Assembly: GCF_963677845.1 (NCBI RefSeq)
Contig: NZ_OY782498.1
Span: forward strand, 382,001-446,000
Direction: 5' to 3'
Origin: an uncultured Pseudodesulfovibrio sp.
GTDB lineage: Bacteria > Desulfobacterota > Desulfovibrionia > Desulfovibrionales > Desulfovibrionaceae
DNA: 64,000 nucleotides
This document shows positions 23,121 to 31,692 of this stretch, piece by piece; the first letter of the stretch is position 1; the number at the start of each line of letters is the position of its first letter. A program made the position numbers and the translations under genes. The notes under the pieces are model-generated. The model did not search any database, had not been told where the DNA came from, and saw nothing but the letters and a program-made list of their open reading frames with translations.

Positions 23121-23325
23121 AAAAAAGGACACGAATCAAGAAAAAGTTGCACTTAGTGTATAACTTTTTTAAAATAGTATTACGAAATCTAGACAAAAAG
23201 AATACCCAAGGAAAGGGACTGTTCTAAAGAAAGGCATCAAATGGTGTGGGGAAAAAAGATGAGAAAAAGAAGCGTGTGCCCTTGGATCAGAAATATCCTA
23301 GCCGCAGGTTAACGCTGTTGGCGTT

Positions 23326-23664
23326 TTAGAAGTTCAACTTGAAGCCTTTATCCTTGAGGACGGCAATCTTTGCGCTACGATCAATATAATGCGTGTGCAG
23401 TAGGTGGTGGGACATGTGTCCACACGGGCCTTCGTGCAGGAAGCCGTCTTTCTTGTCGTAGATTTTCTTGATCATGGGATTGTCCTGAGATTTCCTGATC
23501 GCGTAAATCTTGGAGTTGGCGTCAGCATCATATACGGATTTTTGGCGCAGTCCTACGAAACTCATGGAGCTGGCTACAGCTTCTTTTGTGATGTTCATCC
23601 CCAGTACGGCGTATCCAGTCATGATACCGCAGGCTTTGATGAAACCGCGTCTGTTCATTATCAT
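23326..23664 (-). CDS. hydB: Periplasmic [FeFe]-hydrogenase small subunit
   Basis: 112 residues. The N-terminus NRRGFIKACG is a Tat signal with twin Arg, followed by the hydrophobic stretch and cleavage near AVAS. The mature part is the Fe-hydrogenase small-subunit domain that wraps around the large subunit. Because HydA has no signal of its own, the Tat peptide here is expected to export the folded HydAB dimer. AAGGAG precedes the ATG; a second in-frame ATG lies two codons later. It follows hydA by 13 bases. Confidence 0.94.
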   Translation of the reverse strand: MIMNRRGFIKACGIMTGYAVLGMNITKEAVASSMSFVGLRQKSVYDADANSKIYAIRKSQDNPMIKKIYDKKDGFLHEGPCGHMSHHLLHTHYIDRSAKIAVLKDKGFKLNF

Positions 23665-23677
23665 ATCTTGTTTCTCC

Positions 23678-24937
23678 TTATGCCGTGACCTTACGTGCTC
23701 GGAAGCGTTTATTAATTTGGGCTACCGTGCTTCTGAACAGGGAGGCCTGAATTTCTGGATCAAGAGGCTGACCTCCACCGTTCACACAACCGCCGGGACA
23801 GGTCATGATTTCAATGAAGTGGTATGGCGATTTGCCGGCCCTGACTTCATCGCAGAGCTTGGCGGCGTTATCGAGTCCACTTGCCACGGCGATTTTTACG
23901 GTGCCGAAACCGGGTACCTTGACGTCAGCGGTGTTGATGCCTTCGTGGGTACGAACGACCTTGATGTTTGGGTCGCTCAATTTCTTGCCGGAAAGCACTT
24001 CATAGGCCAGCCTGAGGGCTGCTTCCATGACGCCGCCACTGGTGCCGAAGATGGTGGCTGCGCCGGTGGAGTCGCCCAGAACCGCATCGGGTTTCTGATC
24101 TGGCAGGCTGTTGAAGTTGATGCCCGCAGTCTTGATCATGTACGCCAGTTCGCGGGTATTGATGGTAGCATCAGTGTCCCGGAAGCCACTGTCGGCCAGT
24201 TCCGGTCTGAGGCCTTCATATTTCTTGGCGATACAGGGCATGATGGACACCGTGTAGATCTTCTTGGCTTCGGTGTGCGTTTCATGTGCGCCGTATGTCT
24301 TGGCCAGAGGTCCCAACATGCCGATGGGTGATTTACAACTGGACAGATTTGGCATCAGGTCCGGGTAGAAGGTTTCGGTGAACTTGACCCAACCGGGACA
24401 GCAGGACGTGAACTGAGGCAGGGGGCGTGCGCCTTCCTTGCCTTGTTCCTGAACACGCTGAATGAGTTCGGTGCCTTCTTCCATGATGGTCACGTCAGCG
24501 GTAAACTCGTTATCCCAGATGTAGTTGAAGCCGAGCTGGCGTAATGCCGTGTGCATTTTCCCGCCGACATAGGTACCGGTCGCAGCGCCAAAGCACTCAC
24601 CCAGACCATAGCGAACGGCCGGAGCGGGCATGGACACGACGATAGTGTCAGGGTCTTTAAGTTTTTCAAAGACTTCGTCGACATATGAAACGCCTTCGTA
24701 AATGGCGCCATACGGACAACTGGTCAGGCACTGTCCGCAGTTCATGCAGGCTGCCGGATCAACAACTTGACGAATACCGTCTTCATTAATGGATTGGATT
24801 GCACCAGTGGCGCAAACTTCTTCGCATGAACCGCAGGCTTCACACTTTGTGGCATCAACTTGGACAAAGTAGATGCTGTCCGGGTCGACCCCTTTGGGTG
24901 CGTTGTTTTGGTACATGACGCCTTCAATCAGTTTCAT
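23678..24937 (-). CDS. hydA: Periplasmic [FeFe]-hydrogenase large subunit
   Basis: 419 residues, matching D. vulgaris HydA length. Two [4Fe-4S] sites (CEACGSCEEVC and CMNCGQCLTSC) precede the H-cluster motifs TSCCPGW (L1), MPCIAKKYE (L2) and TCPGGCVNGGG (L3). It oxidises H2 in the periplasm, passing electrons to cytochrome c3-type partners. The ATG at 24937 has a perfect AAGGAGGG and gives the family length. A second in-frame ATG at 25018, also with AAGGAGGG, would add 27 residues. Its ribosome site lies in an inverted repeat. It may be an alternative start or a control element. Confidence 0.96.
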   Translation of the reverse strand: MKLIEGVMYQNNAPKGVDPDSIYFVQVDATKCEACGSCEEVCATGAIQSINEDGIRQVVDPAACMNCGQCLTSCPYGAIYEGVSYVDEVFEKLKDPDTIVVSMPAPAVRYGLGECFGAATGTYVGGKMHTALRQLGFNYIWDNEFTADVTIMEEGTELIQRVQEQGKEGARPLPQFTSCCPGWVKFTETFYPDLMPNLSSCKSPIGMLGPLAKTYGAHETHTEAKKIYTVSIMPCIAKKYEGLRPELADSGFRDTDATINTRELAYMIKTAGINFNSLPDQKPDAVLGDSTGAATIFGTSGGVMEAALRLAYEVLSGKKLSDPNIKVVRTHEGINTADVKVPGFGTVKIAVASGLDNAAKLCDEVRAGKSPYHFIEIMTCPGGCVNGGGQPLDPEIQASLFRSTVAQINKRFRARKVTA

Positions 24938-25024
24938 TGTTCCCTCCTTGTTCGGGTGGACTGAAGAAAGGTCGACCGGTGTAACGACCGGTGACGACTT
25001 TGGTGTGCATCCAGACATTGGATA

Positions 25025-25064
25025 CCCTCCTTTGTTAACAAGGGTATAAAACACCTTCGTTAAC
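25025..25064 (-). promoter_or_regulatory. Inverted repeat over the upstream hydA ribosome site
   Basis: GTTAACAAGG (25034-25043) and CCTTCGTTAAC (25054-25064) are near-perfect inverted copies. The inner CCTTTGTTAACAAGG is itself a palindrome that touches the Shine-Dalgarno of the ATG at 25018. It may be an operator (GTTAAC repeats resemble redox-regulator sites) or an mRNA hairpin that hides the upstream start. The remaining bases to 25396 are the divergent promoter region, with no gene. Confidence 0.4.
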
Positions 25065-25396
25065 ACGAAATTAGAAATAGTAACACTATACGGCTACTAT
25101 TTTAAAAAACATAGTCATGTCAAGGCTCGTGTTTTTGGCTGAATGCAAAAGTGGTGTGTTTGCGTACTTTTTGCGAGGCGGTTTCTTTTTGATACCGTTA
25201 AAAATATGTAAAACGGTCTAGAAGTGCTCGGAGATTTGCGTACACTCCGCATGCACGTTTTGTGAGGACTTTGTTTGAAAGGTGATTCATTTAAATTTTG
25301 ATTATCTTCACTCTGGCTAGAGATCGGTTTCGTTATATTGGTGAAGTCGTTGTTCGGGTCAGGGGATTAAATACCATTTAGAGGAAGGAGATTTTA

Positions 25397-26053
25397 ATGA
25401 CTTCTATAGTTTCTGAACCAGTGACTGTTATGCCCATAGAGCGGAAGGACGGTACCTATGCCCTCCGTCTTTGTCTTAATCAGGGGTTGCTGACTCCCGG
25501 TATGACCAGAAGTGTCATGGAAATCATGGAGACGTATCCCGGTGTGACGCTTCGCGCCACCACCGGCCAGCGTATGAATTTGGAAGGAGTTCCCAAGGAA
25601 AAACTTGACGAAATCGTGTCCACTCTCGGCGTGTCGATTCCCAAGTGTCCCCCCGGTGTTTCTGTTTGTCCGGGCGGTGAACTGTGTAAATATGGTCAGC
25701 AGAATACCCGTGAGATGGGCGACCGTCTGCTTGAGGTGGTCAAGGCCAATGGCCCGTATCCTTTTAAGGTAAAGAGTGGCGTTTCGGGTTGTGGCATGGC
25801 CTGTAGCTTGAGCTTTGTGCGTGACATCGGTCTTGTGGGAATTGCCAAGGGCTGGAATGTCATTTACGGCGGTTCTGCTCGCCACCGTGCTGCCCCCGGG
25901 TTGCGTCTCGCCAAAGGGGTTTCGGACGATGAAGCATTGGCTATCATCGCAAAAGCACTGGTTTATTATCGGGATACCGCTAAGAAAGGTGAACGCATCG
26001 GGATGATGGTACGCCGATTGGGTCACGAAGTCGTCGCTGATGCCCTGAAATAA
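25397..26053 (+). CDS. Small assimilatory-type sulfite reductase (sirohaem, [4Fe-4S])
   Basis: 218 residues, the length of the low-molecular-weight sulfite reductase of D. vulgaris. The N-terminal half-domain has RATTGQRMNLEGV, and the cofactor motif is CPGGELC then CGMAC (CX5C...CX3C), the ligands of the coupled cluster and sirohaem. It reduces sulfite to sulfide in one polypeptide; its physiological donor in this organism is not evident. GAGGAAGGAG lies before the ATG. It is monocistronic, divergent from hydA and ends at a perfect 20-bp palindromic terminator. Confidence 0.88.
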   Translation: MTSIVSEPVTVMPIERKDGTYALRLCLNQGLLTPGMTRSVMEIMETYPGVTLRATTGQRMNLEGVPKEKLDEIVSTLGVSIPKCPPGVSVCPGGELCKYGQQNTREMGDRLLEVVKANGPYPFKVKSGVSGCGMACSLSFVRDIGLVGIAKGWNVIYGGSARHRAAPGLRLAKGVSDDEALAIIAKALVYYRDTAKKGERIGMMVRRLGHEVVADALK

Positions 26054-26070
26054 AAGATAGTTTTTATAGA

Positions 26071-26111
26071 GAACAAAGTCCCTGAGCACATTGTGCTCAG
26101 GGACTTTGTTC
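26071..26111. terminator. Bidirectional terminator, 20-bp perfect inverted repeat
   Basis: Arms 26071-26090 and 26092-26111 are exact inverse complements around one base. The right arm also encodes the last residues and stop of the convergent ABC ATPase gene, so the terminator is built into that gene's end. Confidence 0.88.
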
Positions 26112-26720
26112 TTGGGCTTGTGGGCCGAGATGAATGATGCGACTTGTTCGGTCTAGAAGCTCCGAGGGATCATGAGTGACGTGTATGACGGCAATTGGGT
26201 TGGCTTCCAGGAGGGTGTTGAGCAAAAGTTTCATTTTTTCTTTAAGCTGCTTGTCCAAGCCGGTGAAGGGTTCATCCAGGAGCAGAATGTCTGGATTGAT
26301 GGCAAAGGCTCGGGCCAGCGCCACTCTTTGACGCATGCCTCCGGAAAGTTGATGCGGGTACGCCTTTTCTGATCTGAAAAGTCCCATGCGTTTCAAATAA
26401 AGTCTGGCACGGTCTGTGGCTGTCTTTTTGTCCAGTCCTTGTGCGCGTAACGGGAGGATGACATTGTCCAAAGCCGTATCCCACGGGAGCAGACGTGCCT
26501 CTTGGAAAACGTATCCGATGTGAGAAGAGTCTATTTGCATGTAGCCTGAATCCGGGGTCTCAAGTCCGGCGATCATGCGCATGATTGTGGACTTGCCAAT
26601 GCCGCTTGGGCCGAGCATTCCCAGCATTTCTCCCGGCTGCACGGTGAGGTTGAATCTGGTGACAACAGGAGTGTTCCCGAATTTTTTGTGGATATTCCTC
26701 AACTCTATGATGGGACTCAT
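26097..26720 (-). CDS. ABC transporter ATPase, NitT/TauT type
   Basis: 207 residues, rather short for the family (usually about 250). Walker A GPSGIGKST, Q-loop VFQEARLLPW, signature LSGGMRQR and Walker B ILLLDEPFTGLD are intact, as is the switch His (HVTHD). The VFQEARLLPW form is typical of SsuB/TauB/NrtD-like importers. It overlaps the permease start by four bases. It is the last gene of the receptor-methyltransferase-importer operon, and its 3' end forms half of a terminator. Confidence 0.9.
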   Translation of the reverse strand: MSPIIELRNIHKKFGNTPVVTRFNLTVQPGEMLGMLGPSGIGKSTIMRMIAGLETPDSGYMQIDSSHIGYVFQEARLLPWDTALDNVILPLRAQGLDKKTATDRARLYLKRMGLFRSEKAYPHQLSGGMRQRVALARAFAINPDILLLDEPFTGLDKQLKEKMKLLLNTLLEANPIAVIHVTHDPSELLDRTSRIIHLGPQAQEQSP

Positions 26721-27484
26721 GTCAGTCTCCTTTGGAGGGCTTTACGGGCAGGGCGGAGGAGCAGCACCTCGACACCCCCGATAACCAACATTGCCAGCAG
26801 GGTCAGAGCGTAAAGTTCATCGGTTTGGAGATTTGCCCTGGATATGGCCAATGCGTGGCCGATACCTTCATTGGCGCCGAGCATCTCTGCAAGGACAACC
26901 AGTCGAATCCCATTACCCGTGGCAATGACAACACTGGAAAGGAGTGGTCCCACCAGAGCCACTGCATAGATACGAGTCAGTCGTATGTGCAGGGGGAGAT
27001 GATAGACTTTGGACATTTCCAGGAGATTACGGTCAACGCTCGCCATACCGTCTGCCGTGTTAACGTAGACGACAGGAGCCACCATGGTGGCCGTGATACA
27101 GACCACCATGGTCGTGCCCATCCCGAACCAGAGCATGAAGACCACCACGATAATAACGCCGGGAATACTCGTGAGTATCCAGCGAAGCGGACCCAGCATG
27201 AGTCGAATTGGTTCCACCAACCCGGCGATTATGCCCAGGATCATGCCACTACAGATACCAAAACAGAGAGCCATGCCGATGCGCTTCAGTGTGGGGTAGA
27301 GATGTACCAAGAGAAAGGTCCTATTCTCAAAGAGTCCGAACAGGGCGGTGAGAGTCTCGCCCGGACTGGCTACAACCAGTCCGGACTGCATACGGGCCAT
27401 TATTTCCCAGCCGAGAGTCAAGAGAATGAGTCCTAATACATTGAAAGCATAGGGGGGGATTTTCTTTGCTTGATGCGTGGTCAT
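26717..27484 (-). CDS. ABC transporter permease, NitT/TauT type
   Basis: 255 residues with about six transmembrane segments of the BPD_transp_1 superfamily. The cytoplasmic coupling loop near residue 190 (EMSKVYHLPLHIRLTRIYAV) carries the EAA-like element. It overlaps neighbours by four bases on both sides, so the ABC genes are translationally coupled. In proteobacteria this class imports sulfonates, nitrate, thiamine precursors and similar small anionic or aromatic ligands; here the operon context points to a metallophore-like molecule instead. Confidence 0.9.
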   Translation of the reverse strand: MTTHQAKKIPPYAFNVLGLILLTLGWEIMARMQSGLVVASPGETLTALFGLFENRTFLLVHLYPTLKRIGMALCFGICSGMILGIIAGLVEPIRLMLGPLRWILTSIPGVIIVVVFMLWFGMGTTMVVCITATMVAPVVYVNTADGMASVDRNLLEMSKVYHLPLHIRLTRIYAVALVGPLLSSVVIATGNGIRLVVLAEMLGANEGIGHALAISRANLQTDELYALTLLAMLVIGGVEVLLLRPARKALQRRLT

Positions 27485-28440
27485 TGTCTCATCTCGAATA
27501 GATCATTTCCAGGTATGGTTCCTCCCACAGCTGCGGGTGACAGCTCATGGATTTTGGTGAGAAAGAAGAGGGCATCTGCTTGGGCTTTTTCTCCCGTCAG
27601 GCTTTGGACATTGAGATTTTCGAGAGCTCCTTGTTCAATTTGAGCGGCTAAAGCCGGGAACCTTTTTTGAATAAGTTCAAAAGCTTTATCAGGGTGTTCT
27701 CGTACCCATGAGCAGGCATGAATATATGCCCTGTTGAATGCGTGCATGGTGGGGGTGTTGTCTGCCTTATCTCCAAAGAAGGCGATACAGCTTGCGGCTA
27801 GATGATGCCCAGGAAAAGAGCGTTCCCAAGCAGTGCGCATATCCACACGTTTTACGAGCAAGGGGACACCTTTGTCCTGCATGGTTTTTGATCGCAATAT
27901 CGCGATGGACGCTGTGGGGTCGCTGAGCATGGCGTGGTCACCTTTGCCCGCCAGCAGAAGGTTGACAGCTTCCAGTGCTCCGCCTGTGTGTCTGGTGGTG
28001 ACCTTGCTTTGCTTACCTGCCATGGCGGCCTTGTAAAACAGTTCAGGCATTTCGCCCGGCCCAAAGGGAAAGAGCAGTGTCCCTTCCAAAGATTCAAGAG
28101 TGTCTGCTCCCTGTCTTGTAGAAACGATCCAGACTGGAGCTTTATGTAACAGGGCCACTCGACAATTAATCCCTTTTTTACGGAGGGTTGATGCGGCAGC
28201 TGTAGTGACTATTGCTGCATCAACTTGCTCTCCGGCCACCATTGCCCGAAGCATGTCGGGCGAATGCCAGGGGATGAATTGTACTTCAAAGTCTTGTTCC
28301 CATAGTTGTTCGTCCTGCGCCAGAGCCAGCAAAGGAATACTTTCCACAATGGGCGGGCCGGAAACACGGAGTATTTCCGATGCTGCGGCAGAAGTGCCGA
28401 CAAGGGCCAGCAACATATATGCGATAAAGAGTATCCGCAT
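27481..28440 (-). CDS. ABC transporter substrate-binding protein, NMT1/TauA-like
   Basis: 319 residues with a signal peptide (MRILFIAYMLLALVGTSAAA). SGPPIVESIPLLALAQDEQLW and LEGTLLFPFGPGEMPELFYK are typical of the NMT1/THI5-like TauA group. It probably captures, in the periplasm, what the TonB receptor of the same operon brings in. It lies three bases after the methyltransferase gene and overlaps the permease by four. Confidence 0.85.
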   Translation of the reverse strand: MRILFIAYMLLALVGTSAAASEILRVSGPPIVESIPLLALAQDEQLWEQDFEVQFIPWHSPDMLRAMVAGEQVDAAIVTTAAASTLRKKGINCRVALLHKAPVWIVSTRQGADTLESLEGTLLFPFGPGEMPELFYKAAMAGKQSKVTTRHTGGALEAVNLLLAGKGDHAMLSDPTASIAILRSKTMQDKGVPLLVKRVDMRTAWERSFPGHHLAASCIAFFGDKADNTPTMHAFNRAYIHACSWVREHPDKAFELIQKRFPALAAQIEQGALENLNVQSLTGEKAQADALFFLTKIHELSPAAVGGTIPGNDLFEMRQ

Positions 28441-28443
28441 GAT

Positions 28444-29475
28444 TTATTTATGCTTACGGGCGATAATGAGATCCATGGGGCCCATGGGCATCTCCAGAGT
28501 TCGGATTTCAATGGATGAGAATCCGACCTTCAGGAGGTGAGAAGCTATTTCTCCTTGGTTAAAGGAAACATCCTGTGCTTCCAAGGCTAATGAGAGGCGC
28601 GACAGAATCATGTCGGTTGGTTGAGTTTGTTCACAGGTAAGTCCTTCGTGGAAACTGATGAACACACCGCCCGGATTAAGGGCCTCGTATGCACGGCTAA
28701 GCAGTGCTGAGAGATCGCGGGCGTAGTACAATGTGTGACTTGCCCATATCAGGTCGTAGCCTTTGCCGAAGTCTGTATCGTTGTAATCTCCATCGATTGT
28801 ACTGACGCGAGATTCAAGTTTGTGCTCGGCAATTTCTTCGCGTGCGACGTCCATCACGGTTGGGAGGTCGCAGAGAACACCTTTGAGAGATGGATGGCGT
28901 TGTACAATTGTCATGCACATGATGCCCGGGCCGCAACCGAGATCCAGCATGTTTTGCATTGAGGGGAATTCAGGGAGTGAGGACACCAAATCGGCAACGT
29001 CATTAGCCATCCCGGCCTTATGGTAGCTTGCCAGATGGTGGACTGACTCCTTCCATTTCTCTTCTTTTTCAAGACGGTCCTGCGGTTCAACTTCCGGTGG
29101 TCCCGTGCGTATCAACTCAGGAATTCGATTGAGGTTGCGGTGTTGCATGCGAGTGAGATTTTCTACCAGTCCACCGAGGTAAGTGGGACTCTCCTTGCGC
29201 ATATAGGCTTCCGCGAAGTCGGTATTGGAATATGTGCCGTCTTCTTTTACGACAAAACCCATGGAAGCCATGGCATCCAGAAAGTAGATGAGGTTTGTTT
29301 CATCGGTTTTCAGGTTCAAGGCTTTGGCAATGGCCTTTGGGTTCTGATGGTCAGCCAGAATGTCGGCCATGTTCATTCTGAAGGCACTTTCCAGAACGGC
29401 ATGACGGATGGGGCCGATCATTAGCTCAAAGACGATTCCTGGGGTAAGGTCGGGTGTCGTTTTTTGTATTATCAT
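28444..29475 (-). CDS. SAM-dependent O-methyltransferase-like protein
   Basis: 343 residues. The N-terminal dimerisation/winged-helix half (LESAFRMNMADILADHQNPKAIAKAL) and the class I methyltransferase core with the SAM loop LDLGCGPGIM (near residue 177) fit the plant-type O-methyltransferase/acetylserotonin methyltransferase family. There is no signal peptide, so it is cytoplasmic. It lies between the TonB receptor gene and the ABC importer with 3-base gaps on both sides, a layout that makes methylation of the imported ligand, or of its ring after release, likely. The ATG follows the receptor stop directly. Confidence 0.85.
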   Translation of the reverse strand: MIIQKTTPDLTPGIVFELMIGPIRHAVLESAFRMNMADILADHQNPKAIAKALNLKTDETNLIYFLDAMASMGFVVKEDGTYSNTDFAEAYMRKESPTYLGGLVENLTRMQHRNLNRIPELIRTGPPEVEPQDRLEKEEKWKESVHHLASYHKAGMANDVADLVSSLPEFPSMQNMLDLGCGPGIMCMTIVQRHPSLKGVLCDLPTVMDVAREEIAEHKLESRVSTIDGDYNDTDFGKGYDLIWASHTLYYARDLSALLSRAYEALNPGGVFISFHEGLTCEQTQPTDMILSRLSLALEAQDVSFNQGEIASHLLKVGFSSIEIRTLEMPMGPMDLIIARKHK

Positions 29476-29478
29476 GAT

Positions 29479-31560
29479 TTAAAATCTCCAATTGAAGGTA
29501 AGTCCGAATGTCCGGGGAGCGCCATCTTCCACCAGAGTTAATCCAGTGCCTGTTTTGACTTTCTTGTTTGCATATTCGTTATCGAGAAGGTTGTCGCACC
29601 ACAGGGCTATTTCAATGTCTTCAGCCTGATAGCCGATACGAAGATTGACTGTTTCATACCCGTCATCTTTGAGCGTATTGGCCGCATCGAAATATTGTTC
29701 GCCTGTACCAAGCAGATCTGCCAGAACAAAGAAGCCGTTTTGATGGCTGTATTTTGCGCTGAGAGTGTATGTGTACTCTGGTGCCCAAGGCAGTTTGTTG
29801 CCGCTGTAGTCCACCGGATTTCCGGCAACGGTGGTGTTCCATTTGTCTACTTCTGCATTGGCGTATCCAAATCCGGCTATCAATTGTAATTCCGGTATAG
29901 GTTGATACTGCGTTTCCAGTTCGATGCCCTGAGTGTGTGCATCGGCAGCATTGGTGAATTTCCAGATTCCCATGCCGGCACCGGGCACTTCTTCGCGTAC
30001 CTGTTTGTCCGAGATTTCCGTATAAAAGATAGTGGTATTGAAGGTGAGGGTGTTGTCGAGCCAGTTTGTTTTGATACCAGCTTCATAGTTAACGGAATGC
30101 TCTGGGTCATACGCAAAGGTCTCGGCACTGGTTGCGGAGAAGAAGTTGAATCCGCCTGCCAGAAATCCTTTGGATACCGTGGTGTATGCCGTTATGCGCG
30201 GTGTGAAGTCGTAGGCCAGCGAAGCCATGGGCAGCCATTCGGTATTGTTGATGTCCTGTTCATAGGAAACCGGGCCGGTGTTTGGTGTATATGTGTGCTT
30301 ACCGCTGTTGCGTGAAACATCAAATCGCAACCCGCCTGTGAGACGAAGTCCTTTGATGATTTCATATGTTGTTTGGCCAAAGCCCGCGTAGCCATTATCC
30401 GTATTATCGCCCTTTCGTTTGGAGGCCATCAGCGGATTGACATGGTTGAAGTCTATACCGGCATCAATGGTTTCATGACGACCATAGAGGCCAATCAGCC
30501 ATGACAGTTGATCTTCATTTTTGGATGATACGCGGATTTCCTGACCCCAACTGTCCATTTCCGTGTTCATTTGCGAGTTGCCGAGCGGGAGAGGTGTTCT
30601 GTCAAAATCGTGCTGATGGTCTCTGTCAAAAGTACGATGACTGGTTATGGACGTGAGTTCAACGGAAGGCCATGTGTATTTGATACGAGCAGATTGTCCC
30701 AGTGCGTTTTCGTAGGCCTTGTTTCCTCCATTGGAACGAACTTCATGGCGAGGTGTCTTGTTTGGTCCATCTTCAAAACGTAAATAACTGATGCCTAAAT
30801 TTCGTTTTGTCCCATCAAGATCAAGAGAGATGTCCCATGCCTTGGTGGGTGTCCATCGGAGCGTGCCTCGGCCAAACAAGGACTCCTCTCCGGCAACATC
30901 GTCATCGTCATGAAAAGTGTTTTTCATGTACCCATTTGTTGTTTTTCCGAGGAGGGACACATTGTAGAAAAGTTTATCTTCGATAAAAGGGCCGCTGGAA
31001 CTTCCTCCCAACCTGGCCGTGCTATAATTTCCGAGTTCAGTCATGATCCTGTGCCGTGGAGTGTTGTCTGGCTCCTTGAGCACGATATTGATGACGCCGG
31101 ACTCACTGTTTCGTCCGTATAGAGTGGCCTGTGGACCTCGAAGTATTTCTACCCGTTCGACGTCGAAGAGGTCTTGATTGACCATGTAGCCAATGGGGAG
31201 AGCCACATCGTTAACGTAAAGGCCCATGGGGCTGAACAGAGATGTGTCGATAGTCGAGATGCCACGGCAGACTATGGAGCCGCCGGAACTGGTGCTTTTG
31301 ACGTATACGTTGGGAGCGAATCGAGTCAGGTCCGCAAGGTCTTCGGTCCCGTGTGTTTCCATGAAGGCATCATCCATGACAGAAATATTGCCCGGGAAGT
31401 CTTTGACGGAGCCCTCACGTTTGCTGGCTGTGACGGTGACAGGCTCCATAAGGATTGTTTTTTGTGTTTCATTGTTGGATTGGTTTTCTTCCGCCTGTAC
31501 GGGGGATGAAAAAAGAAGGATGATTGTGAGTATGAGACCGGTGATTTTGCGTGAAGACAT
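29479..31560 (-). CDS. TonB-dependent outer-membrane receptor
   Basis: 693 residues. A signal peptide (ITGLILTIILLFSSPVQAEE) is followed by a TonB box (EPVTVTASK), a plug domain (residues ~45-160, with RGPQATLYGRNSESGVINIV) and a 22-strand-type barrel ending in Phe (LTFNWRF). TonB energy lets it import ligands too large for porins. The first gene of a five-gene operon with a methyltransferase and an ABC importer, it is preceded by a Fur-like site and by a PchR-like regulator gene transcribed in the same direction. The C-terminus closely resembles the partial receptor at the window start. Confidence 0.95.
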   Translation of the reverse strand: MSSRKITGLILTIILLFSSPVQAEENQSNNETQKTILMEPVTVTASKREGSVKDFPGNISVMDDAFMETHGTEDLADLTRFAPNVYVKSTSSGGSIVCRGISTIDTSLFSPMGLYVNDVALPIGYMVNQDLFDVERVEILRGPQATLYGRNSESGVINIVLKEPDNTPRHRIMTELGNYSTARLGGSSSGPFIEDKLFYNVSLLGKTTNGYMKNTFHDDDDVAGEESLFGRGTLRWTPTKAWDISLDLDGTKRNLGISYLRFEDGPNKTPRHEVRSNGGNKAYENALGQSARIKYTWPSVELTSITSHRTFDRDHQHDFDRTPLPLGNSQMNTEMDSWGQEIRVSSKNEDQLSWLIGLYGRHETIDAGIDFNHVNPLMASKRKGDNTDNGYAGFGQTTYEIIKGLRLTGGLRFDVSRNSGKHTYTPNTGPVSYEQDINNTEWLPMASLAYDFTPRITAYTTVSKGFLAGGFNFFSATSAETFAYDPEHSVNYEAGIKTNWLDNTLTFNTTIFYTEISDKQVREEVPGAGMGIWKFTNAADAHTQGIELETQYQPIPELQLIAGFGYANAEVDKWNTTVAGNPVDYSGNKLPWAPEYTYTLSAKYSHQNGFFVLADLLGTGEQYFDAANTLKDDGYETVNLRIGYQAEDIEIALWCDNLLDNEYANKKVKTGTGLTLVEDGAPRTFGLTFNWRF

Positions 31561-31594
31561 TGTACTCCCACCTGAAATGTGTTTTCTTGAATTT

Positions 31595-31613
31595 GATAAT
31601 CAAACTCAATACA
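31595..31613. promoter_or_regulatory. Fur-box-like site before the receptor operon
   Basis: GATAATCAAACTCAATACA matches the Fur consensus at 13 of 19 positions and overlaps the symmetric TTTGATAATCAAA (31592-31604). It is 35 bases upstream of the receptor start. A regulator site is likely; whether it is Fur or the AraC protein cannot be told. Confidence 0.45.
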
Positions 31614-31692
31614 CGGGCTTGGTGAATCCGACTAATCCTCACAGGACAAAATTTGTCGGTAGCCGGACTTTTTTTGCTGAGGGTGCCAGTTT

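Noticed and set aside
23510-24331. 273-residue plus-strand frame opposite hydA/hydB
   Set aside because: Antisense to H-cluster motifs of HydA; no start signal.
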